Shown: one piece after another, positions 55,413 to 64,000 of the stretch | How positions within the stretch are numbered: the stretch's first letter is position 1 | Layout of the letters: every line of letters starts with the position of its first letter | Source of the DNA: Chrysoperla carnea | Lineage: Eukaryota > Arthropoda > Insecta > Neuroptera > Chrysopidae | DNA: 64,000 bases | NCBI RefSeq assembly: GCF_905475395.1 | Contig: NC_058342.1 | Coordinates: 8,679,140 to 8,743,139 of the forward strand | Direction of reading: 5' to 3' | Program-made: the position numbers and the translations under genes | The notes under the pieces: model-generated | Databases searched by the model: none | Told to the model about the DNA's origin: nothing | Seen by the model: the letters and a program-made list of their open reading frames with translations, nothing else

Positions 55413-56264
55413 ATGAGTGATAAAAAGTTGGATGAAATAAATACTAACATGCAGTTATTGATATCGAAAATGGAATTATTAGACAAAAAATAGATAAAGT
55501 TGAACAAAATATGATACACATAACAGCTGAATGTGAAAGTTACAGAACTTACGACCGAAGTTATGGAACTTAAGAAAGAAAATATTGAATTAAAACGAAC
55601 AGTTGATAATCAAAAGCAATTATTTAAGAATATAGATTCTAAGCAACGTATGAAGAATATTATTGTATTTGGTATACCAGAAGAAAATGACGAAGACGTA
55701 GAGAAAAAATTTATTACTGTAATTCAGGAAAAACTACAAATAAATGTTGACGCTAATGAAATTGATGACATATTCCGTCTGGGTAAAAGGATTGAGTTAT
55801 ACAAGAAACATATTAGTAACCCTTAGTATGAAAAAGAAGGAAATAATTATGGAGAAAGCTTATTAATTAAAAATGATACAATTCATATAAAAAACGATTT
55901 ATCACAGGAAATGCGTGAAAGGCGCCGTAGGTTGGGTCCGTGGATGCGAACCAAAATTGAACAAGGAGAACATGTGACAATAAGAGGAGATAAACTGTTC
56001 TGTAACGGTAAATATTACACCCTAGAAGAATTAGAATTTGTAAACAAAACTAAACGACTCAGGAGTGATGATGATGTTCCGCCTAGTAAAAACGAAAACC
56101 AAGAGCCGCACACTTCACATTCAAAACGAACAGCAGTAGAACCAAGAAACCCAAGAAAAAATTCGATCCCAAATATGTTTTCAAAAAGGCAAGAGGAAGA
56201 AAGGTCAAAATCAAATTTTTTAATAATGAAAAACCTACAACCATTAAATTATGCTGTTGGAACA
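55413..56264 (+). pseudogene. LINE 2 ORF1, frameshifted
   Basis: Starts MSDKKLDEINTNMQLLISK and stops at TAG about 55491. Other frames continue with a coiled coil (ELKKENIELKRTVDNQKQLF) and MKNIIVFGIPEENDED, then after a stop with RERRRRLGPWMR and IRGDKLFCNGKYY, a typical RNA-binding ORF1 arrangement. At least two frameshifts. Confidence 0.7.
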
Positions 56265-59200
56265 TAGAAGGTATTAAATCGAAAATAGAAGATAAAGAAA
56301 TTTTAGCTTATTTAGGGAACTTTGATATCGTTATGCTTGAGGAAAATTGGTTAAGCTTTGATGATTATGATAAACAATTTTTACCTTGTTTTGTGGGCTT
56401 TCATAAATGTAAATTAAAAACAAATAAAATGGGAAGACAACCAGGCGGTGTTGCGATTTACGTAAACAAAAAGTTACTGTCAAAGGTAATGGTCATTGAA
56501 AATGAGTAGGAAGAAGTTCTTTGGTTAAAAGTCGAAACATCTGACGTATTGCACATATTTGGTGCGTGTTATAACCAACCGGAGTATACAAAATACGCAA
56601 ACAATAACTTCTTCAACGAACTAGAAAATGAATTACTTAGAATTAATAATATTTACCCTTCAGCAAAACTAAGCTTGATTGGAGACAGTAATGCACGTAC
56701 AGGCAATTTGGACGAACTACTTGAGATCCCAGAGAAATATTTTGGTATAGATATAAATACGTCCCTTGGGTGTGCACTTACAAATAATAAATATAATCGT
56801 GATGGCTACGTCAATAATTATGGTAAGAAGCTAATAGATTTTTGTAAAAATAATGATATGGTAATAGTAAATGGCAGGTCAACTAAAGACCGGGAAGGCG
56901 AATTTACATATATTTCGCAAAACGGTAGCAGTACAATAGATTATTTGATAGTACAACGAGACCATTTTCAAAATTATTTGGATTTTGAAGTAAGCAGCGA
57001 GAGGTGCGAATCATCGCATATGCCAATTGTTTTCCAGTCAATTATGAATTAAAATGTTATTTATAACGATACTATCCAGAATAATACAGGTATCATTACA
57101 GCCAAATATAAATGGAATAATGAATACTTTGAATGTTTTAAAAACCCTTTGAATGACAAAGGCTCGGTTCTTATAAAAACTGGAATTGACCATTTTGTCG
57201 AAAATAATCGAAGTGACGAAGCATTTTCGTTGCTAGAAACATACGTAAAGCGCGCAGGGGAAAATATGCGAATCGATATTCCGCGGAGGAATAGTCATCA
57301 CATACACGATCGGCAAGAGATAGCTTATGTGAATAGTGAATGCTATACAATTAGAAAGGATTGCAGAGCAATTTTGAGGATGTACCGTAGAAGCTTGGAC
57401 AAACATTCAAAGGAAATATTATTACAAGAATATTTGAGGAAGAAATTACAATTAAATAATTTACGTAGAATGAAAGGAAAAGAGTACCAAATGAAGTACT
57501 TGGAAAATATACAGAGCATTTTAAGAAGCAAGGGCTCCAAAGAATTTTGGAACTTCTTCCGGAACAAAAGAACGGCAATTGATGGGTCTTCAATTAACGA
57601 TGAGACATGGATAGAGTATTACAAGAAAGTACTTAATTCGCTACAAGTATGGTATGAGATGAATTTTACCTTAATTTACAATATCTGCGAACATAATAAC
57701 ATACTGGATGGTGACTTTTCACTTAATGAAATAGAATGGACGTTAAACTCCATGAAAGATAAAAAATCTCCCGGAGAAAACGGAATTCCAGCCGAATTTT
57801 ACAAAAAGATTATCATTGACAGTGTTGGAGACTTAGAAATGTTAGCGAAATTCTTTAATATAATATTTAACATCAAGATAATCCCAAAGAATTGGAGAAT
57901 TGGTACCATATGCAATTTATACAAAGGAAAAGGGGAAATAACAAATCGTAAGAATTTCAGACCCGTTACATTACTCGATACATGTGGGAAAATTTACAGT
58001 AAACGACTTGCTGAGAGGTTGCAAAACTGGGCAGAAGATAATAATAAACTGTCAGAGTTTCAAGCTGGTTTCAGACATGGATATTCCTGTGTTGACAACT
58101 TATTCGTTATGAACTGTTTAATCGAAGATACTTTCAAAATTAAAAAAATTAAATTATTATTATACACTTGTTTTGTAGACCTACGAGCAGCTTTTGATTC
58201 AATTAATAGAGAAGCTATGCTGTACATTTTGAAAAAAAAGGGAGTGTCATACAATTTTATAAAAGCTATCGAAGATATATACAAGGAAACGTACGTACGA
58301 ATAAGACTTGGGAACTCTCTTTCTGAACCAATTAAAACTACAACCGGACTACGACAAGGATGCCAGCTTTCAACAATCATTTTCAATCTTTTTATTGACG
58401 ACATAGTGGAATACCTAAATCATACAGACACACATGCACCTAGTATCAATGGTAAGGAGATTAAAATACTGCTATTTGCCGACGATATGGTCGTATTCGC
58501 ACAGTCAGTAGGCCTGCAACGTGCATTAAATGAAATTGATAAAAACAAAAATCGTAGTATTTCGAAAAGGTTATAAAATGAAAAATAATTTTAAATGGAA
58601 AATAAATGGTGAAAATATTGAAGTGATTGATAACTTCGTATACTTAGGAGTCATGTTAAACTAGAATGACAGTGTGGCTATACATACAAAATGGAAGATT
58701 GCACAAGCTAGAAAGGCATACCATGTCTTACGCAAAAGCCTACACGATAAACATTTTATACCCATAAAAACTAAACTAGAAGTCTTTAACACTATGGTGG
58801 ATCAGATCGTTAGGTATGGATGTGAAATATGGGGTATATATAGCGATGAAAAGGAAATAAATAAAATATGCCTCGACTACTGCAAGTGGATTCTCCAAAT
58901 TCGTAGAACAGCACCAAACTGTGCTACATTAATAGAAACAGGATGTGTACCTACCTCAGTAAAAATTAAAGCTACGTACATAAAATATTTTTATAAGTTG
59001 TGGAAATGGACATTGTTACGCTATCAGGTTAAGAAGGCTTACTACAGTTGCTGGGCGAAAAAGTACCTAAAAATAATTGAAAATTTAAAATTGATGTACC
59101 TGTTAGAAGATGATACACCCATTCACCTACATCAAACAATAGAAGATGCAGTCCTTGCCGAATTTTACGAATCCAGTTTTGCTACGATGAGAAATATGAA

Positions 59201-59558
59201 AACTTTACATCTCTACCAAAATCTTGAACACTATCAGAATGGTGCCAAATACCTCCAAATCTTGGACAAAAATACAAGGAGACCTATAACACAATTCCGC
59301 TTAGAGACATGGATAAGGGAGAATCGACTAGGTACAGCAATGAGGCCTGGAATGTATGTTTTGTGCGGACAGGAAGAATCTCCAGACCATTTTTTCACTA
59401 CATGTCAAGGTTTGGATGACATACGAAGGCAACATCTGGTAGGTTTCGATGATTCAAGTGGTTTGGTAACCTTATTGAATGCTTCCGATACTAAAACATT
59501 GCTAAAACTAAGTAGTTTTATTGAATTGGTGTTAACTATGCGTAGAAATAAAATTTGA
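56250..59558 (+). pseudogene. LINE 2 ORF2: endonuclease-RT
   Basis: Endonuclease from CCWNIEGIKSKIEDKEIL (about 56250) through GACYNQPEY and LIGDSNARTG to SSHMPIVF, with in-frame TAG at 56507 and TAA at 57050. RT (57149-58576) has SPGENGIPAEFYKKI, FRPVTLLDTCGKIYSKRL, FVDLRAAFDSINREA, GLRQGCQLSTIIFNLFIDDI and LLFADDMVVFA. A frameshift or deletion at about 58560-58580 and a TAG near 58661 precede the C-terminal part (58674-59558) with YGCEIWGIYS and a Cys/His cluster ending CGQEESPDHFFTTC. It cannot make a full enzyme. Confidence 0.85.
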
Positions 59559-59640
59559 AACTTTATTTAGGTATTTCTGAGAGAATGACGATATATAATA
59601 GCTGGAGAGCTAGTGAACCCTGGGAGTAACGGTCTCCCTG

Positions 59641-61350
59641 TAAGGTTAGAAATTTTTATACTGACGATTTATGGCATGCTAAGAGCAATAGCCATGACCT
59701 GGCAGGCGTCAGTCCTGCACGTCATCAGCCCCTTTATTTTTCGAACTGTTAAGTAAATGGGGTTTCAAAACTTGTTCCTGTAAGTTTGAAAATTTAATAG
59801 AATAAAGTTTATTTATTGTACATCTTAAAAAAAAATTGACAGGCGATTACAATAAGCAGAAGTAAACGCACAGTTGATGAGGTAAAATAAACTTTATCCT
59901 GTATACTTGAAATTTTTATATGTTTTCAAATAGACTTCTTAGAGTAAGTATGTACAATGCCAGGCGGTTTTGAACAGCATAAGACCTTGACAGGCGAGGG
60001 GACAGCTGCTAAGGGCGTGCGAGTAAGAGGTGTTGCGTGAATGCCATTAGTGCGAGTGAGACCATTTATCTAATACGAAGGGACGTATACCTGCTCTCGA
60101 GCAACAATGTACAGAGAAGAATTTCGTCAGTTGTGTCAACGATTTTGACTTGGGTGGATGCTTTGAGCTATAGCATTCCTTACGTTAAGTGATTTCGAAT
60201 TTTTTAAAAATCAAACTTCATATTGTTATCAATTGTGCAGTGATATTGTGTATCGTTGTACTTTATTTCTTCAAATCAAAACTTCTTCAAATCTACCTAG
60301 TCCAGTCAATAAATGACCCAAAATGAGGTGTAGAGTGCGTGAGCAGGTAACTAAGCGATTCCTTCAGAAACTTGTTCAGGGGGCTTAGGTTGTTAACATA
60401 CCAAAAGTCCTGACTCCTAGGTGATGAGCGGGGGGGAGGAGGGGGGGCTAAATGTACGAATTTTGGGTTTTTCGCTTATATCTCGAAAACGGTGCATCGG
60501 AGAGAAATATTTTTAGATAATAAAATGGAGTTCTTAAAATTATCTAAAACTTTTATATCATATGTTTTTTTCTAATTCCTAACCGTTTTCGAGCTATACC
60601 CTCGGAAAAAGTTGAAATTTACAAAAAAAATCAATTTACGTCAAAATATTCATAAACATTGCATCATATTGTCTAAACCTATTCATAAACGAAAAGTATG
60701 AATAGGAAAGAAGTTGTAGATTTTTAAATTCCCTTTTAGAATATATATACATATGCTGATTAATGTCCAACCCGCCTAAAGTTACAGCTATTTTAAAACT
60801 TGTATAGCATTTTGCAATTTTCAGAAAATTAGTTTGTATATCATATTCTTAACCCACAACCTTTGTTCGTGTATTTTGTTTAAATTACAGATAACAATAT
60901 CAGCAATTTGTTAGTCAATTGAATTTAATACTTGAAAACAACATTAAAAGAGCCGTATGCAATAGAACGCCGATTAACCGAATCGCCAATTATCCGTATC
61001 GGTCCTAAGCGTTATATAAAAAATTAAAACTAAGTAATTTTTCAATAAAAACAAGTTCAATAATAATTATTTTTTTGACTGGCCCAAAATATTCTTTGTT
61101 ATATACTGATTTAAAAAATATATACTTTTATAATGTTATGTCACTTTATTGCGTGGTAACAAATCAAATGAAAATTAGTTTCCATGGTTTTACGCTGCTG
61201 TGAGGGTCAACTTTCACTAGTTTGCTTGTCCGAATGACAAACATCTCATACAGTAATAATAGTTTTAATGCTTATAACTTTTAGGTTGGTAACACTGATT
61301 TCCTTGTCTTCTGTTAATGGACTGTCAGCTGGTTCTTGTTACCCTTACTT
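59641..61350. other. Unassigned spacer with repeat-like patches
   Basis: No coding region supported. Notable: CAGGCG words near 59701, 59841, 59961 and 59991; a G-rich run at about 60428-60450; TATCTCGAAAACGGT near 60479 with an inverted partner near 60586; and GATTAACCGAATCG near 60973. It looks like eroded repeat DNA. Confidence 0.4.
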
Positions 61351-61357
61351 TATAAAG
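61351..61357 (+). promoter_or_regulatory. Possible TATA box of gene B
   Basis: TATAAAG about 255 bp upstream of the gene B start codon, followed about 25 bp later by TTAGTTTTG. Position and sequence only; introns in the 5' UTR cannot be excluded. Confidence 0.3.
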
Positions 61358-61571
61358 GTTAGTGTTAGTTTTGTTTACAAACATTTTGAAGTGTAAACAA
61401 TACCTAAGTTTTCACCTTTTCAGTTTTGTGCTATGTTTTATCCTTAGTTATGATTATATCCTAAGTTAGTTTAGTTTAGTGTGTGTCAAATGTGCCTAGG
61501 ATCAAGAAATTTAATATTAAACATACATTTAGGGGAAACAGGTTTTTAAAACCTACAACAAACCATGATAT

Positions 61572-61613
61572 ATGAGTACTACTAAGTGTCCTGTGTGCCT
61601 GAAACTGCAATGA
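61572..61613 (+). CDS. 13-codon upstream ORF overlapping the gene B start
   Basis: ATG at 61572 opens MSTTKCPVCLKLQ and stops at TGA 61611-61613, which overlaps the gene B ATG (61610-61612) as ATGA. The first 29 bases are an exact copy of the gene B start at 61610-61638, so this uORF is a duplicated, truncated start. It could restrain or re-initiate translation of gene B; that is inference. Confidence 0.6.
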   Translation: MSTTKCPVCLKLQ

Positions 61614-64000
61614 GTACTACTAAGTGTCCTGTGTGCCTTAAGGACGTTTTAAGCGGAAGTGAAGATGTCTCTGAAGTCAAAGAAAAGGGTATACTGGGCC
61701 TTGTTAAAGCAAGTAAGGAACGGAAAGACAACAAGCATGAAAGTTTCCGTGATTTGTCATCCCTTTTAATTCACACAAGCTGTCGTAAAAATTACACCCG
61801 GACTGACACGATAAAAAAATATGTTAGGGAGGCATCCACATCCAAGGAAGAGACAGGGCCGACTAAGCTCCGGTCTTCAGTTCCTAAATTCAATTTTAAG
61901 AGTAATTGTTTGTTCTGTGGGCTTTGCGCAAAAGAAGAAACAAAAAAGCCTTTGGCGAAAAGGAAAATTGTGCATTCAGTTGAGACTTTAACTGTTCAAA
62001 ATCGAATCAGGGAGCTGTGTTCTATGAGGAAGGATACCTTGGGCGATGAAGTTCTTCACCGCCTTTCCTCGATTAACGATCTTGTTGCTGAGGAAGCAGT
62101 ATACCACAAAGACTGCTACATTAATTTTTTGAAGCCCACGAGTTTACAAACTCCAAAAACAGAGATCCCCAGAGACAACCATGTTACAAAGGCTATGGAG
62201 GAGATTTTCAGCTACTTGGAGGGAAGCAGTGATTGTCAGTTCTCCAAAGATGAAATACTGGGTATCATATCAGAGACCAAACCCCAATGGCGGACAATCA
62301 AGGCTGAATTGGAGAGGAAATATGGAGATCGGATACTGATCACTCCAGGTGTCAACAGATTTAGTGTGCCAGTGGTATGTTTTAGAGACAGTGGGAACAA
62401 AATTCTCAATGAAGCGTGGTATGGAAACAGGGCCAAAAATGAAGAAGAAGAGAGGTTGAGAATTGTTGCTAAAGCTGTGGAAATTTTACGGCAAGATATT
62501 CAGAGTCAAGTGTACAGCACAGACACATACCCTCCGAGCGACGAATTTTTGAAGAATCCAGGTACAATGCCTCAATCCCTTACTTTTTTCCTTGAGGGTC
62601 TTTTATTGGCAAAGACAAAGAGAATAGAAGAAACAAAGAGAAAATGTGCTGCATTGGGAAATGCCATAATTGGGATTGTCAGACCTAGAACCTTCGTATC
62701 ACCTCTATTGTGCAGCCTATCATTGCTCATATACAGAAAGTATGCTTCAAGGCATTTAATTGATCTTCTTGCAAATTTGGGCTTCTGTGTATCGTATCAC
62801 GAAGCACAAAAGTTAGAAATGTCAGCAATAGACAGTGCGAAACCTGGTTTTATTGTAAAGAAAGGTGCTTTCAATCAATTTGTTTTCGACAACGTTGATT
62901 TCAACGTATGTACTATAGATGGGCTCAACACTCTTCATGCTATGGGTGGAATCAGGTGCATTACTCCCTCGAATTCCCTTGAAAAAGGTGCAGACATACC
63001 AAGATTGAAGAACATTCCCTTATCACATGATGTTGGCAAACTTGGCATAATTCCGCTGAAAACATTCCAGAAGAGCGCTAGCCTGGAAAGTGTAGTGGTC
63101 AAACGCATTAACGTACCCGAAGAAGTGGTTCACCCTCAACCATTAGATGTTCTCTGGTTTGTTGCAAAAAAACTAAACATCCCGCTGCCAGAATGGAAAG
63201 GGTACATGGCAACCATAACAACAGGGGATTTCAGTGAAAAAACTAAAGTTATAACCCTCCCCTTAATCAATGCGCCTCCAACAAACTATGACACGGTCTA
63301 TACGGCCTTGCAATATGCTTGCGAGTTGATCCAGCTTACCCAGAAAGACAATGAAAGTAACCAACTAAGAGTAATCATCACCTTTGACCAGCCACTATAC
63401 TGGAAGGCGCGGGAAATCATTGCTGCTGCACCTCTTGACTCTCAGATAACGAACTGTATAGTGCGCCTTGGTGGATTTCACTTACTGATGTCCTTTTTAG
63501 GCAGCATAGGCTACTTCATGGCTGGAAGTGGCCTAAAGGAACTGTTATGCACTACCCACGCTCCTCTATCTGTTGACAAAATGCTCCAGGGTCACGCGTT
63601 CGCTAGAGCAGTAAGAGGACATTTGCTTGCAACGACGGCATTGTCCAACAAAATACTGGACCAAATTATACTGACAGAAGAAGAGAAGTCTACTGTAACT
63701 GACATTTTGTCAGGTTTCCTTGATGAGCCACCTGCACTGAATGCCTTAAATAAAAACCCAATCATCAAAAAGTTGGCTGAGAAATTCGGTGATAAATTGG
63801 AACAGCTTAAAAACAATGGACCAACAGCTCAGCTATGGATCCAGTACTTCAACATGGTAAACCTAGTCAAGGAATATATACATGCAGAAAGATCTGGTAA
63901 TTGGGATTCACACCTGAACTGTGTCAAAAAAATGATACCGTACTTTCATGCATCTGGACACTTTCCCTACGCAAAGTCCTGCCAGTTGTATATTCAAGAT
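61610..64000 (+). CDS. Gene B: intact member of unnamed arthropod family, cut by window end
   Basis: 797 codons without a stop, running off the right edge. Two CxxC...HxxC sets (C6/C9 with H55/C58; C100/C103 with H166/C169) suggest zinc-binding modules at the N-terminus. The middle has WDNID-like FDNVDFNVCTIDGLNTLHAMGGI (about 425-448), a pattern I recall as diagnostic of a large repetitive arthropod/invertebrate gene family; then DVLWFVAKKLNI, IITFDQPLYW (about 588-598), RLGGFHLLMSFLGSIGYF and HASGHFPYAKSCQLYIQD at the edge. Full-length relatives continue for several hundred residues with a DTDV/TGCD segment, so the visible part is probably the first two thirds. Base composition is less AT-rich than the neighbours. 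It may be a young transposon-borne or domesticated gene. The ATG at 61610 is chosen over 61572 because the latter frame stops. Confidence 0.82.
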   Translation, partial: MSTTKCPVCLKDVLSGSEDVSEVKEKGILGLVKASKERKDNKHESFRDLSSLLIHTSCRKNYTRTDTIKKYVREASTSKEETGPTKLRSSVPKFNFKSNCLFCGLCAKEETKKPLAKRKIVHSVETLTVQNRIRELCSMRKDTLGDEVLHRLSSINDLVAEEAVYHKDCYINFLKPTSLQTPKTEIPRDNHVTKAMEEIFSYLEGSSDCQFSKDEILGIISETKPQWRTIKAELERKYGDRILITPGVNRFSVPVVCFRDSGNKILNEAWYGNRAKNEEEERLRIVAKAVEILRQDIQSQVYSTDTYPPSDEFLKNPGTMPQSLTFFLEGLLLAKTKRIEETKRKCAALGNAIIGIVRPRTFVSPLLCSLSLLIYRKYASRHLIDLLANLGFCVSYHEAQKLEMSAIDSAKPGFIVKKGAFNQFVFDNVDFNVCTIDGLNTLHAMGGIRCITPSNSLEKGADIPRLKNIPLSHDVGKLGIIPLKTFQKSASLESVVVKRINVPEEVVHPQPLDVLWFVAKKLNIPLPEWKGYMATITTGDFSEKTKVITLPLINAPPTNYDTVYTALQYACELIQLTQKDNESNQLRVIITFDQPLYWKAREIIAAAPLDSQITNCIVRLGGFHLLMSFLGSIGYFMAGSGLKELLCTTHAPLSVDKMLQGHAFARAVRGHLLATTALSNKILDQIILTEEEKSTVTDILSGFLDEPPALNALNKNPIIKKLAEKFGDKLEQLKNNGPTAQLWIQYFNMVNLVKEYIHAERSGNWDSHLNCVKKMIPYFHASGHFPYAKSCQLYIQD

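Larger units (their letters stand above)
55380..59640 (+). mobile_element. Second LINE (non-LTR retrotransposon), defective
   Basis: ORF1 (coiled coil plus RNA-binding-like part), endonuclease, RT and a C-terminal Cys/His segment are in LINE order on one strand. It has different protein sequences from the LINE at 42.8-47.7 kb, so it is another clade, which I leave unassigned. Stops and an internal deletion disable it. The 3' end is not sharply defined; no poly-A or microsatellite tail was identified near 59.6-59.8 kb. Confidence 0.8.

Noticed and set aside
1-64000. tRNA, rRNA or other structural RNA genes
   Set aside because: No cloverleaf with internal A/B boxes and no rRNA-like blocks were noticed on reading; a covariance-model scan was not possible.

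Overview
The window is eukaryotic and almost certainly from an insect. It is very AT-rich, has GT-AG introns, and carries arthropod transposons (Bel/Pao, Ty3/gypsy, P element, pogo, hAT, LINEs) and arthropod repeat-gene families. I cannot name the species. Nearly all of it is mobile DNA, much of it nested. Several ends are fixed by inverted repeats plus target-site duplications (TSDs) read directly from the sequence.

1-16980: a broken DUF4806-type gene (gene 1, about 1.4-5.96 kb) is split twice. An intact-looking pogo element with a C-terminal PHD-like finger (2346-5351, TSD TA) sits in an intron. A degenerate P element (5961-16800, 8-bp TSD CTCTCGGC) sits in an exon. The P element's first intron holds a 7.07 kb Bel/Pao retrotransposon (6608-13679) with apparently identical 340-bp LTRs, a 5-bp TSD and one intact 1,719-codon polyprotein; it is the youngest insertion here.

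16981-32442: a probable composite DNA transposon bounded by 13-bp inverted termini (CCCGAGTAGAAAT) and GGGCC-rich subterminal repeats. It encodes a CACTA-like (Tnp2-like) transposase and, downstream, an intact six-exon DUF4806 gene (gene 2, 26953-30373, 393 codons). Between them a roughly 2.1 kb unit, running from the middle of the transposase to the middle of exon 2 of gene 2, is repeated four times head to tail. All three internal junctions are identical.

32443-40759: GGCC-rich low-order repeats, then a Ty3/gypsy-like LTR element (32955-40759) with nearly identical 1.78 kb LTRs but a broken pol. It has a canonical -1 frameshift heptamer at the gag stop codon.

40760-55412: a pseudogene (gene A) of an arthropod-wide, unnamed gene family, in pieces at about 41.4-42.8, 47.7-48.05 and 53.0-53.7 kb. 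A broken CR1-like LINE (about 42.8-47.66 kb) and a hAT element (48055-52793, TSD AATATTTG) interrupt it. The hAT itself holds a 780-bp MITE with 193-bp inverted arms (48602-49381, TSD TAAAATTT). A remnant of a second arthropod repeat-gene family lies at 54.4-54.9 kb.

55413-64000: a second defective LINE (to about 59.6 kb), 2 kb of unassigned sequence, then gene B (61610 to beyond the window end), an uninterrupted 797-codon reading frame of the same family as gene A. Its start region is duplicated, making a 13-codon upstream ORF that overlaps the main ATG. The gene A/B family, with paired zinc motifs, a conserved core and (in A) a C-terminal signature resembling a FEN/PIN-type nuclease, is the best candidate here for undescribed biology. 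The gene 2/CACTA composite array is the second.
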